In this document: positions 47,301 to 58,199 of the stretch, in pieces | Layout: every line of letters starts with the position of its first letter | How positions within the stretch are numbered: the first letter of the stretch is position 1 | Assembly: GCA_037157565.1 (NCBI GenBank) | Contig: JAZHRO010000063.1 | Span: 10,646,001-10,710,000 of the forward strand | Source of the DNA: Thalassia testudinum | Taxonomy: Eukaryota > Streptophyta > Magnoliopsida > Alismatales > Hydrocharitaceae | Length of the DNA: 64,000 nucleotides | Reading direction: 5' to 3' | Position numbers and translations under genes: made by a program | Notes under the pieces: generated by a model | What the model was told of the DNA's origin: nothing | What the model saw: the letters and a program-made list of their open reading frames with translations, nothing else | Database searches by the model: none

Positions 47301-48420
47301 AGGCTTCGACCTCTTCAAGAGAGATCACCCAGACTTTCCTTGATGAGGCTATTTTGGCTGTGCATCCCACCTCCCTGGTATGCAAACTTTGTGAATTATA
47401 TGGTCACCAGAGAAACTTTGAACTATTGGGATAGAAACAAATGAGATGGATTTATGTCTCAAGTGAAATACTATCATTGGGAGGAATCAGAGCTTTGCAA
47501 AACTTGTAGTGATTAGATATCAAGGAGGTGTGTCCTTGAGGAAGAACAAAATATTGTTAATTTCTACCACTCCTTATATTGTGGGAAACATTTTAGTGGG
47601 AAAAAGACAGCCTTCAAAGTTCTTCAGTCTAGTTTCTTTTAGCCTTCACTATTCAAAGATACAAACAAATTTGCTTAGGCATGTATTCAATGTCAAAAGA
47701 CTAGAACTACAAGGAAACAGAATGAGATGCTCCTACAACCCATTCTTCTTGTGGAGGTATTTGATGTATGAGGTATCAACTTTATGGGCCCTTTTCCATC
47801 ATCCCAAGGATTTGAGTACATTCTCGTGGTAGTTGATTATGCTTCAAAATGGATTGAGGTCATTTCCACCAAGGCCAATGATCATCCGATGGTCCTAAAA
47901 TTTGTTAAGGCCAATATCTTTTTCCAATTTGGCTACTCGAGCGTTATCATTAGTGATGGGGGATCACATTTTAAGAATGTTCATTTTTCTAGCTTGCTAA
48001 AGAACTATGGAGTCACGATAAGGTGGCGACACTTTATCATCCTTAGACAAGCAGGTAGGTGGAGGTGTCTGACAGGAGATAAAGAAAATTTTGGAGAAAA
48101 ATGTATGACCTGACAGAAAAGATTGGTCACAGAAGCTAGATGATGCTCTATGAGCTTACAGAACTACTTACAAAACTCCATTAGGCGTGCCTCCCTTTAG
48201 GCTAATCTTTGGAAAAACAAGTCATTTGGCTATCAAATTGGAGCATAAAGCATATTGGGCAATCAAGAAAATCAATCTACATCTTGAGAAGGCAGGTAAA
48301 GCACGTAAGTTGGAATTGAGTGAGCTCGAGCAGTTAAAGAATGAAGCTTATGAAAGCTCACGTATCTACAAAGATTGCATCAATGCCTTACATGAAAAAC
48401 ATTGAACCTAACCAATAAAT
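47301..48420 (+). pseudogene. AthF integrase, broken
   Basis: Zinc-binding remains occur near 47560-47700. The core reads GPFPSSQGFEYILVVVDYAS and KWIEVISTKANDHPMV, then VIISDGGSHFKNVHFSSLLK (47940-48000), with the second catalytic Asp near 47953. The C-terminal part gives MPPFRLIFGKTSHLAIKLEH and KAYWAIKKINLHLEKAGKAR (48187-48300), then RIYKDCINALHEKH. This is the Athila integrase tail found in AthA. Several frameshifts and stops separate the parts. Confidence 0.88.
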
Positions 48421-49457
48421 TTGGATTTTCAATTCATGTTTAAAATTGTTTCCACGAAAGCTTAAGTCATGTTGGGATGGTCCTTTCACTGTGGTGCGAG
48501 TTTTCCCCCATGGAGCAGTTGAAATTCAGAATCCAGCTTCAGGAGAAAATTTTAAAGTTAATAGCCAATAATTGAAGCCATATGTTACCTTTCAGATGGT
48601 CAGGTAATTGACACTACTCTCCTATCGAAGCCTTAGCTCTTGGTTTTGTCTAGCTGCCAATGGTAAATGCAGCGCTCGTTAGGAGGCAACCAAACTCTGC
48701 ATCAGGTATTATCTTTCCTTCTACTGCACAATGAGGACATTGTTCGATTTAAGCATGAGGGAGGTATACTTCCTCTTTGTACCTAGCATTTATATATATT
48801 TGCATTTATATAGCATAGATATCTTTCCTTGATATATATATATATATAAAGGTAAAAAGAAAATAAAATAGTTAATATTGTGTAAATGAGAACACAGGTT
48901 GGGCTAGGGAAGGATGATGAGACAAAGCCAAGTAGTCTCTAACCTTTAGGGGATTCAGGTCGAGTCTTAGTTCTAGACTCTTTGGGCCTGAGGTAGCTTA
49001 AAAACTTGAGTATTTACTAAGATTAATGTTATTTCTCTAGTCTTTGAAGAGATTGAAAGGATAATGTTTTGAGTCAAAGGCTTTGAGAGTACATGACTTC
49101 CATGTTTATCCTTGGGTTTGTAGATTTTTGGTAATCTAAGCATCCACCTCCTACACATTGGTATGGTTCAATTTGCTTAATAAAGACAAAATCATAGAAG
49201 TTCTTTTCGTTCGAAAAATGATTTCTTCTAGGTTCTAATTTAGGAAATGCTTGAAAACACAATTTGATTGGAAGAGTTCCCGCCACATGAGAAGAGTCTA
49301 TACCCCCCTTGAGGACATGGTGATAACAGGTCACCCCCTTGGCACTTGTCTCCTAGGATATTTAAATATCCTATTGAGGGCATGTAAGTACATTGTGCTA
49401 TTCAGGTGTTATGAGCGGCATTATTTCGAAATGTTAGATTATTAAGGCATGAATTAG
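48421..49457 (+). other. AthF 3' UTR, first half
   Basis: 48421-48600 still encodes integrase C-terminal remains ([20 protein letters not shown]). Then come the Athila 3' landmarks: TCTAGCTG and GGAGGCAACC near 48650-48690, and the internal purine motif ATGAGGACATTG...GCATGAGGGAGG (48731-48765). Next are a TA repeat (48834-48850) and non-coding DNA. LARD-G interrupts it after ATTAG (49453-49457). Confidence 0.75.
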
Positions 49458-51174
49458 TGTTGATCGCGGAAAACTACGCGTTCAGAGTTGGATTTGAAAA
49501 TCCGTCGTCATAGTTCGAGTCGCGAATAAATCCGTTCAACAGATAAAATTTATACCAAAAATCCGTAAAGAAGTTCCGAGTCGAACACAGGGAGGCGGAT
49601 GTTTGATTAAAAATACACGTTTTATTTGTTTGTCAGGAAACAGATTAGCTGGTTGAAAACTAGCTATATATTTAACAAATAATAAATAGAAGAGAGAGAG
49701 AATATTACAAATAAAAGCAAAAGAGAGGTAGAATAAACATGGATTTCATTATAAGAAGTTCATTACACTACTCATTACGACTAGAAAGCGAGAAATCTAC
49801 ACTAGAAAGTAGTAAATCTACTCTAGAAAGCAGTAAAGAGAATGGAGAGAGAAATATCCTCCTCGACGATTGCTTGGAGGATAAGCCGGACGGGACGACG
49901 CCCAAAAGACGGGGAACAGAGTGGGAAGGAGGATGAAGCGGGAGGAACGGGAACGAAGCAGCATGTTGTCGCGGGATCCGCTTCCCAAATGCAGAGAGAG
50001 GACAACCACGGGATGCTTCACGAAGGGGGACGAAGGTGGAAAGATTATGATTTCTACTCTAGAGGAGCATCTCGGGTTTGAGACAAGCACTTAGAGCTTT
50101 GGAAGGGGTGAGAGAAGAGAACATGGGATGAGAATTTCGTAAGGTAAGAGTCTCCTTTTATAGTTGCAAGCAGTGGGGGCATTTTGGACATTTTAACTTC
50201 AAAAACAATAAAGAGGGGACCTTTAGCGACAGACTTAAACAACGCTAAAGGTCGGTCGTGGACGACGTGTGCGCGCGCTGCGTGCACCCGCTCCTCTTCC
50301 GCGCTTAAAACGCATGCCCACGTTTGGATGATATCAACTGGCTTAAAGTCGTCCTTGCCTACGTCGTGCTTTAGCTTCGCACCATACGAGTCCGCACGTC
50401 AGATCGAGCGTGAGGCGGAGTGTCTGATCCTACGTACGCCCGATTGGGCGATCAGGGTCGTCCGCAGCTGATCACGCGGTCCGGATTTCACGCGCGCGCA
50501 CAGCGGATCGCGAGTCGAACCCACACCCACACTAGCACAACGCCTCATGACCGCTGCACTGCGTCTTCATCTATGTCACATGGAGGTTTTAAGTGGCACA
50601 CACTCACGCCCGTTGGATCAAGATCCAACGACTAGGATCGCGCGATGGAAGGCCTTCAGTGATGTAGTGGCAGGCCCCTGAGGTCGATTGGGTAGCTGAG
50701 ATGGTGTCACGTGGCACCATCTTGGCCGTCCATCTTCTGTGTGTTGTAGACGGTGCCACGGGTGTCGGATTGGACCGATTTTCACGCCGTTAGGCTGTGA
50801 TAGTCGATCCGAACTCATCCGTGCAGTCGGATTTGTCGTCTGAGGTATAGATTAATACCATCTTGGACCTTGATCTCAAGGCTTCCTTGGACTATATCTG
50901 GTGCTATGGATGTTCGATCAGAGCGATCTTTGAGTCATTAAACTTTCGTTGTTGCCCTGATCAGATTCGTATGGTTGGAACCTCAATCCGAAACCTTGAT
51001 TAACAAGTTGCCCTATCCCTGTCCATAAAAGGAGACACTTAACCTAAATTTTATACAAACTAATCTAAATGCAAGATGATGCATGTTATGCAATATTTAT
51101 AATATGTGATGCAATTCTATGCCTAAGAACACACGAAAATAGACAGTTTATGTGATATAAACGTATTTACATCA
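49458..51174 (-). repeat. LARD-G 3' LTR
   Basis: TGTTGATCGC...TTACATCA, 1717 bp. TATA (CTATAAAAGGAGAC on minus) is near 50152-50165. A U3 hairpin with perfect 11-bp arms (50218-50228, 50243-50253), a tRNA-like block (50506-50565) and a GATCCAAC hairpin (about 50613-50630) are present. Confidence 0.95.
50506..50565 (-). promoter_or_regulatory. tRNA-like A-box/B-box block in LARD-G 3' LTR
   Basis: Minus-strand GCAGTGCAGCGGTCATGAGG (A-box/D-arm-like) followed by GGTTCGACTCGCG (B-box-like). Same relative position as in the AthA LTRs, more decayed. Confidence 0.5.
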
Positions 51175-52270
51175 CACCCCCATGCCTATCTTTTGCTAGT
51201 CCCTAGCAAAACTACATGCTATTTATAAGAGAATTAAGTCGGATTTCTTGGGCAATGGTTATTTTCAACACTTAAGGATTTCAATTAGGATTTGAACTAC
51301 AGTGATACAACAGTGCCTAGGTATCAACCAGAATGCGGACCACCTTAAGTTCTCGCCTTATTCAAAGAGGGGTCACTTTTTCTTTTTCTTTTTTATCCAG
51401 TGTATATCTCCCCGGCTAATTCTACTTCTCTGCTTCTTCCTAAGTGTTTTGGAATTTTTAGTGCATTTCTTGAGTTGAGATCTGGACAATCGGTCAATGA
51501 GCTATTACCACCGATAACTTGCCAGCTATGCTCGTGCGGTGAAGTATGGCTTATTTCTTTTGTTTCTTTTTATTTCTTTTCTCCTTTTTCTTTTTCTTTT
51601 CTTTTTGAACTTTCTTTTTCTTTTTAAGTAAGTGGCTTCCCTAGTCTAAGATTTACCTAAAGGCAGCAGGAAAAGAATGGTCCTGGGTTGTTACTCACAA
51701 TAACTTGCCAGCCATACCACCCTAGAAGGTTCATTAGCTACTCAATTTCCATTAAAACTGTTGAATGAGTCAGTGACAAATAGTGTGTAGATGCTTAAAC
51801 TTAAAGTTCCCTCAAATCAGAAGGCAGGTTGATAAGTCATGTACTTATCACCCAAATTTATTCAAATTGAAATAGAGTTCAAGATGACGAAGACTCGATA
51901 AACAAATCCACATTTTAGTGGATACCCAGGCTGATTAAGTCCAATGACCTGAAGGGACTTTGTGTTCAAATCGTACAGTTTTATTTCCTAAGATTGAAAA
52001 TTTTCTAAAGCCCAAGTTCTCTTTCATAATTCCATAATTTTATATATATATATATATAAAGAAAAAAAGACTCTACAGAGCTGACGAAATAATTCAGAGA
52101 TGAATATCCACCCCCTATGCCTATCTAATGCAATGTCCTCATTGTATTAAAAAGACATGAAACAGAGTGGAATAGAACAGAAAGTACCTGAATTTCATGA
52201 ATAATAGATTAGCTCCGAGACGAAAAGAAACTATATATGTGCTGAATTTAGTGCATTCAGCTAGGCACAC
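51175..52270 (-). other. LARD-G polypurine tract, hairpin and 3' UTR
   Basis: On the minus strand GGCATGGGGGTG abuts the LTR. The hairpin arms TTTTGCTAG (51191-51199) and CTAGCAAAA (51203-51211) are identical to those of AthA. It includes a T/C-rich tract (51370-51630), a TA repeat (52042-52058) and the internal purine motif (52108-52144). Related to 1591-3000 of AthA. Confidence 0.8.
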
Positions 52271-52463
52271 TATACAAAGAAGAAGAAATAACGAATTCAC
52301 AGGTGCAGGTCAAAATCAGAATAAAAAGATTCTCCTTAGAACCTGCCAGCAGATATCCACAGATGTGGACCAGATTGTGATGCAGACCCATACCCTATGG
52401 TCGAGTATATCTAAGGTTCTGGATAAAAATTACCCAGAACCTAAAATCAGTATGCAAGCGGGG

Positions 52464-54006
52464 TCAGGCCTGGGATTTATGAGGATACAACCCAAAACCA
52501 AAAAGTTGGGTTATAGAGAAATCAAGATCAAAAGAATAATCAATGAATGTGTGCTTGGGCTGGACATCCTCAGAACAAATGTCGTAAAGGTCTCGGTTTG
52601 ATGGTTTCAAATTAATTGGAACCCTTAAACTCGATCTTCTACTTCCTCCGGAGTTTGCTTCCCAAATCAAAATTTCCCAGCTCCTATCCTCATTCAGAAT
52701 GTCAAATTCCGTGACCTCTTGCATATTAATCACCCCATATGAAATTTCCAAGTCTAAAAGATGTGACTGAATCAGAATTGACTTGGGTCTAGTTATCTCA
52801 AAAAACAAAATTGTCAGTAAGCTCAATGGAGTGAAACTGAGAATCAGGACGTTGAATTGAATCCTTAATACAAGGATCTGGATCTGCCATGGAAGCCCCA
52901 ATAAGATCAGTTTCCTCAGTTATTGGGCCATCATATGACCTGTCAGATTCCTCAGGCCCAGTTGTCTCACAATAATCATGTTTTGTAAACCTGCGTGAGA
53001 CTTCGCAAATTGATTCTTCACCTTCAGAATCAAAGAAATCTAAATCCGTATTAATGTGTCTCAAAATCATCCATCACTTTCTAATCCATGAAGACATATG
53101 CTTCCTCGTTCCCTGGCTCAGGGATTTCAGGTGAAGAAATCAGATCATCCTTAATTAGTTGCTCTAGATCAATCTGGTCAGCCTCGTAACACGTGTCCCT
53201 TCTAACAGGTGCCTGAGCGGGTTCTAACATTGGCTCTCCTAAAGGAGGTTCATCTTAGGAATCACCCCATGATTGAACGAAAGCAACCACAAATCTCATT
53301 CTCAATTTCGCTAACATCCCAAGTAAAAACTCACCCAGGTCCTTATCCTTAACATCCTGGAGCCAATCTAACAAATATTTATTCAGATCATTAATCATTT
53401 CAATCAGGGGTTCTAATTCTTTAGTGTAAGGTATTGGCTGAGCTTCTAAAGATCGTATAGTATTCCTCGAGTTAGTCAAAACCTTTCTTTGGACCTGGTT
53501 AACCTAAACCGAATGGTTTGGTTCAGGATTAGGCGGGTTTGGGATCAGTGCAGAGGAGTTAACGAATTGAGATTCATGATACCCTCCCTGATAATAAGTC
53601 ATTTCGGGTTGTTCATGAAGTGGTGATAACCTAAAGGCAGTGTATTCAAGGTTTGGGTAAGGATCAGTGTATCCTCCTTAATTGTAGATCGTATTAGGTG
53701 GTCTATGAAGGGATGACGATCTATAATTGATGTAGCTCTGAGAAGGATAAAAATCTTGATGATGGTGTCCAGGGTCAGATCCTGAACACAGAAGTTTGGA
53801 ACTGTATCCCCAATCGGAGTTATCCCAACTAACAGATGGTTGATTACAATACGAGTCGGGATAATCATCATGTTGAGGATAAGTCATAATAAGAGGGAAA
53901 GAGTGGGAATGTGTATAAAATGTGGAAGGATTCATGATAGATGGGAGGAAGAAAGGTGCCATGCAATACAAACAATCAAACATATCCTTAAGTAAGCTAA
54001 CCTAAA
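52464..54006 (-). pseudogene. LARD-G reading frame of unknown function, broken
   Basis: From ~54006 to ~53090 the minus strand stays in one frame with only three stops. It begins near MFDCLYCMAPFFLPSIMNPS; later parts include YPNLEYTAFRLSPLHEQPEM, LEAQPIPYTKELEPLIEMIN, WLQDVKDKDLGEFLLGMLAK and an acidic DEPPLGEPMLEPAQAP. Two frameshifts later it continues as INTDLDFFDSEGEESICEVS (53070) and VTEFDILNEDRSWEILIWEA to LFGFGLYPHKSQA (52464). Composition is Tyr/Pro/Gln-rich then acidic. It lacks gag capsid, DLGAS and RT motifs. It could be a diverged Gag-like or accessory protein; I do not recognise it. Confidence 0.5.
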
Positions 54007-55132
54007 GACCTACAGACTCCCAGAACCCATCTTGAGATAAAGAAACGATTTAATCTACTTCTTTTCGTTCAATCCAACTAGTTAGAGGGAGGGACTAGGG
54101 AGAAGGTTCTTCCGTTCACTCCAACCTATCCTTAAGTGTGCTTGCACCTCTGGTTTCTAATGTAACCCCCAGCCGCGATCATTTGATTCTGCTTCCCTAG
54201 TTAGACATCAGATTGAACGGTAGAAACAAACTAATCGAAAATAATCTCGTTCTGGGCTCCGAAGAGCAAGTCGAATCCTTAAGGCCAACGTCTACTCTTT
54301 TAATTAGGGTTAGGTTTGAATGTACTTTGAAATGTGATGGGCCCTTTATCTGGGTTGTGCCCTTAATGATTGATTGATGTGTGTGTGCGTGCACAACCAG
54401 TGATTTTCAAGCAAGATTATTTTTTATGCGGTGAATTTTAGGATTCAAATCTTACTTAGTAGATTTTAGGATTCAACTTTAGGTATTTTCAATCAAGTTT
54501 TGTTGGCACACAAGGTTTTGAAAGTATAGGTGAAAATGTTTTCCTTTGAAGTTTAAAAGAATGTGGAGTACCTAGTAAATCCCTAAAAGTTAAACCTATG
54601 TGACAACTACTTAATAAGTTGATTTTAGTTGAAGTGGTGCGACCAAATCAACTCAAACAATCAGCTTGTTGCACCACTTAATTAGGCACACAAATGATTA
54701 CCTAATCTGATTTCTACTCGATTATGTGTTTAAGTGTGTGTATCAGTTCCAAAGAACGGTTTACCGGTTGAGTTTGAAAATCAGACGAGGTTGTGTACCT
54801 CTGTGAAATTTTTTTAATTTTTCTTTTTAAATGCGGAGGGTAAGGTGGGTGTAGGCGTCAAATAAACAATCAAAATTAACCTTAGGGTTTATAAGAACAC
54901 CTAAGTTGATTTATGTTTGTGTTATTACATGATGGAATAAAAACTAATCGATGGGAGGTGGGGATAAACTTACATAACCTTCAACAACACTTTGCTCCAA
55001 TCTACCGCTTTTGCTCATCTCAAAAGAGCACCTGCAATTACAATAAGAAAGAAGAGAAGTGAGATAAACGATTCGTAAGTCAAAAATTGCAAAGAATCAA
55101 AGAGCGTCGCCTCCCCGGTAACGACGCCAAAA
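54007..55132 (-). other. LARD-G 5' leader and primer site
   Basis: Matches the AthA leader (for example GTTAGAGGGAGGGACTAGGG near 54070, and the GGCCAACGTCTACT block near 54280). The primer site TGGCGTCGTTACCGGGGA lies on the minus strand at ~55111-55129, 3 bp from the LTR. No ORF recognised. Confidence 0.8.
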
Positions 55133-56837
55133 TGTTGACCACAAAAAACTACACGTTCAGAGTTGGATTCAAAAACCCGTCGTCGTAGTTCGAGTCGCGA
55201 AGAAATCCGTTCAACAGATAAAATTTATACTAAAAATCCGTAAAGAAGTTCCGAGTTGAACACAGAGAAGCAGATGTTTGATTAAAAATACGCGTTTTAT
55301 TTGTTTATCATGAAACATATTAGCTGGTCAAAAACTAGCTATCTATTTAACAAATAATAAATAGGAGAGAGAATATTACAAATAAAACTAAAAGAGAGGT
55401 AGAATAAACATGGATTTTATTATAAGAAGTTGTTCATTGCACTACTCATTACAAATGGAAAGCGAGAAATCTATACTAGAAAGCAATAAAGAGAATGGAG
55501 AGAGAAATATCCTCCTCGACGATTGCTTGGAGGACGAGTCGGACGGGACGCTTGGAAGACGGGGAACGGAGCGGGAAGGAGGACGAAGTGGGAGGAATGG
55601 GAACAAAGCAGCATGTCGTCATCGTCGCGGGATCCGCTTCCTGAATGTAGAGAGAGGACAACCGCGGAATGCTCCATGAAGGGGACGAAGGTGGAAAAAT
55701 TATGATTTCTATTCTAGAGGAGCATCTCGAGTTTGGGATAAGCTCTTAGAGCTTTGGAAGGGGTGAGAGAAGAGAATGGATGAGAATTTTATAAGGTAAG
55801 GGTCTCCTTTTATAATTGCAAGCAATGGAGGCATTTTGGACATTTTAACTTAAAAAATAATAAAGAGGAGACCTTTAGCGATGGACTTAAATGTCACCAA
55901 AGGTCAATCATGGAGGACGTATGCGTGTGCTCGCCCCTCTTCCACGCCTAAAACGTATACCCACGTTTGGACGATATCAGCCATCCAATCTCAAGATCGG
56001 ACGGCTTAAAGTCGTCCTCGCCCGCACCACGTTTCAGCTTCGCACCGCACAAGTCCGCGTGTCAGATCGGGCGTGAGGCGGAGCGTCTGATCTCGTGTTT
56101 GCCCGATTGGGCGATCAGGGCTGTCCGCAGCTGATCGCGCGGTTTGAATTTAACGCGTGCGCGCAGTGGATCGCGAGTCGAACCCGCGCCCCGCACTCGC
56201 ACAACACCTCGCGACCGCTGCGCTGCATCTTCATCTATGTCGCGTGGAGGTTTTAAGTGGCGCATGCTCACGGCCGTTGGATCAAGATTCAACGGCTAGG
56301 ATCGCATGATGGAAGCCCTTCAATGATGCAGCAACGGGTCCTTGGGGCCGATTGGGCGGCTGAGATGGCGCCACGTGGTGCCATCTTGGCTGTCCATCTT
56401 CTGTGTGTTATAGACTGTGCCACGAGTGTCGGATTGGATCGATTTTCACGCCGTTAGGTTGTGATCGTCGATCCGAACTCATCAATGTGGTCGAATTTGT
56501 CGTCTGAGGTGTGGATTAACACCATCTTGACCCTTAATCTCTAGGCTTCCTTGGACTATATCTGGTGCTAAGGATGTCTAATCAGAGCGATCTTGGAGTC
56601 ATTGAACTCCCGTCGTTACCCTAATCAGATTTGTACGATTGGATCCTCAGTCCGAAGCCCTAATTAACAAGTTGCCCTGTCCCTGGCCATAAAAGGAGAC
56701 AATTAACCTAAATTTTATACAAACTAATTTAAATGCGAGATGATGTATGTTATGTAATATTTATAATATGTGATGCAATTCTATGGCTAAGAACACGTGT
56801 AAATAGACAGTTTATGTGATATAACATGTTTACATCA
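55133..56837 (-). repeat. LARD-G 5' LTR
   Basis: TGTTGACCAC...TTACATCA, 1705 bp, collinear with 49458-51174. It keeps a hairpin lost in the other LTR (GATCGGACGGCT near 55993, pairing imperfectly with AGCCATCCAATC near 55978) and a tRNA-like block at 56166-56226. Confidence 0.95.
56166..56226 (-). promoter_or_regulatory. tRNA-like A-box/B-box block in LARD-G 5' LTR
   Basis: Minus-strand GCAGCGCAGCGGTCGCGAGG followed about 25 bases on by GCGGGTTCGACTCGCG. The A-box and B-box words are better preserved than in the other LARD-G LTR. Confidence 0.55.
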
Positions 56838-56842
56838 ATTAG

Positions 56843-57409
56843 CTTAAGAATGCCATGGGTGTCACTATCACGAAGTGTCGATTATCAAGGTTCGTTACGA
56901 TTGCCATGGGTACATTATCACAAAATGTTGAAAGCCAGGGACCCTTCGAGGATCGGTGATGGGAATGATGAATCTGACATAGATCGTGTTGATAGCCAAT
57001 TCAAGGTTGGATTTCGAGGGATCACAAAAAAATTACAAAAAGAAAAAAAAATCATAAAAATAACCTTCTCTCTCCTTAATACACTTGCAAGCTGAAGCAA
57101 AACTATTTGCACACATGCACGGGTGCTTTAACCACTAGGGTCAACAAACCCTTGAGTATGCTTGAGGTTCGAAGAAACCCTTGTTGGAGGCTTAGAACAA
57201 TGTCCAATCAGAATTTGATGGGATAAGAGCAGACTATATATTCATCAATACTTCAGTAACTTTGAGTTCAAATCTTGAGATTTGGAGATTATCCTCTGGA
57301 GGCTAAGTTAGACTAAGGCACCTTGACTTGCACACCCTAGCTTCGAGGAATGTTCTTATTATCACAATGTTTTGCTTGGGACTAGCAAAACTTAGGTATG
57401 GGGGGCATT
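56843..57409 (+). other. AthF 3' UTR, second half, hairpin and polypurine tract
   Basis: Continuation of AthF after LARD-G. It ends in TTAGGTATGGGGGGCAT (57392-57408), a polypurine tract, preceded by a hairpin TTTTGCTTG (57370-57378) / CTAGCAAAA (57382-57390) with one mismatch. An LTR-like TGATAAGTCC begins at 57410. Confidence 0.7.
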
Positions 57410-57576
57410 TGATAAGTCCACTATGGTGGACTATTTGTAAGATTACAAATAGTCTTACACTTCATGATTTGCACTACAAATAGTCTTATTTGCAAGACTA
57501 CAAGGTAGAAGTCATAGGTTCAAAAGATGTGTTTACACTTCATGATCATTAGATATACCTGGTTGATTTTGATACT
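57410..57576 (+). other. Possible start of AthF 3' LTR, truncated
   Basis: TGATAAGTCCACTATGGTGG follows the polypurine tract. It contains two copies of ACAAATAGTCTTA-like words. I could not align it convincingly to sequence before 41536, so only its position suggests an LTR. Confidence 0.35.
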
Positions 57577-58199
57577 TTGGTGGAGACTGCTGATTCACAC
57601 AACGTAATTGATGGGGCACTTAATACTGATTTTGAAAAATATGGAGTGGAATTGCCCAAAGACCCCATGACATGCTTAGAGAATGATAAATGCATTAAGG
57701 ACACGAATTTTCATGAGATGCCATATATACATGGGGTAAAGTTTGAATTGTCTCAAAATCCTATTGAAGTTGAGGAAGAAAATTGGGATGAAGAATCTGA
57801 TCTTAATCCTACTAAAAATTTGATCGAATCCCAAGTTGTAGAAAACCTCATTTCTGAGTTTGAGGAAAACCTGTGAGATCTTGAGGCATTACTAGATTTG
57901 GGACCTGATGAACCTACGACTTCTACCTTCATCTCTTCATTCATGGACCTAATACTAGGAATTTGATAGAAGCCACTGAACTGAAAATGAAAGAATTTGA
58001 GGCTTTGTTAGATTTGAACCTTAACCACACACCCCTTGGGCAAGCTATTTTCATGGATAATGAATTTTCACCTATTATCTTTGTGGATTTATATCACAAA
58101 CTTGGACATGAACTAGGTGATTCTGGTGAGAATTTTTACCACCACATGAGAGAGCATGATGATTCTAACTTGAGTATCCAACAATATTTGGGTGGATAA
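57577..58199 (+). pseudogene. Acidic reading frame of unknown function in element H
   Basis: 57577-57876 encodes 99 residues rich in Glu, Asp and Asn (VETADSHNVIDGALNTDFEK at its start; EVEEENWDEESDLNPTKNLI inside). After a stop and frameshift it continues at 57963-58199 with LKMKEFEALLDLNLNHTPLG and FYHHMREHDDSNLSIQQYLG. No domain recognised. It lies ~0.7 kb before the internal purine motif of element H, the place held by integrase in full elements and by the unknown frame in LARD-G, so it may be an accessory ORF of another non-autonomous element. Confidence 0.4.

Larger units (their letters stand above)
49458..56837 (-). mobile_element. LARD-G: non-autonomous AthA-family element with ATTAG duplication
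   Basis: 7380-bp element with LTRs 49458-51174 and 55133-56837, flanked by perfect ATTAG repeats (49453-49457 and 56838-56842). The primer site on the minus strand reads TGGCGTCGTTACCGGGGA (about 55111-55129). The 3' UTR and 5' leader match those of AthA, but gag, protease, RT and integrase are absent. In their place is ~1.7 kb with an unrecognised reading frame (52464-54006). It therefore has all cis signals and no known enzymes, the definition of a large retrotransposon derivative, and likely used AthA-family proteins. Confidence 0.93.
41539..57409 (+). mobile_element. AthF: decayed Athila-like element carrying nested LARD-G
   Basis: Plus-strand Ty3/gypsy remains: primer site, 1.7 kb leader, gag, protease, RT, RNase H, integrase, 3' UTR and polypurine tract. 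LARD-G (49458-56837) sits in the 3' UTR. With it removed, the distance from the internal purine motif (48731-48765) to the tract (57391-57406) is ~1.26 kb, the same as in AthA and AthB, which supports joining the two halves. It is much more decayed than AthA, with many frameshifts. The LTRs themselves are not resolved. Confidence 0.8.

Noticed and set aside
57410..57660. Clear homology between the presumed AthF 3' LTR and sequence before 41536
   Set aside because: Only a short TCATTAGAT-centred resemblance (57545 and 41430) was found; not better than chance by eye.
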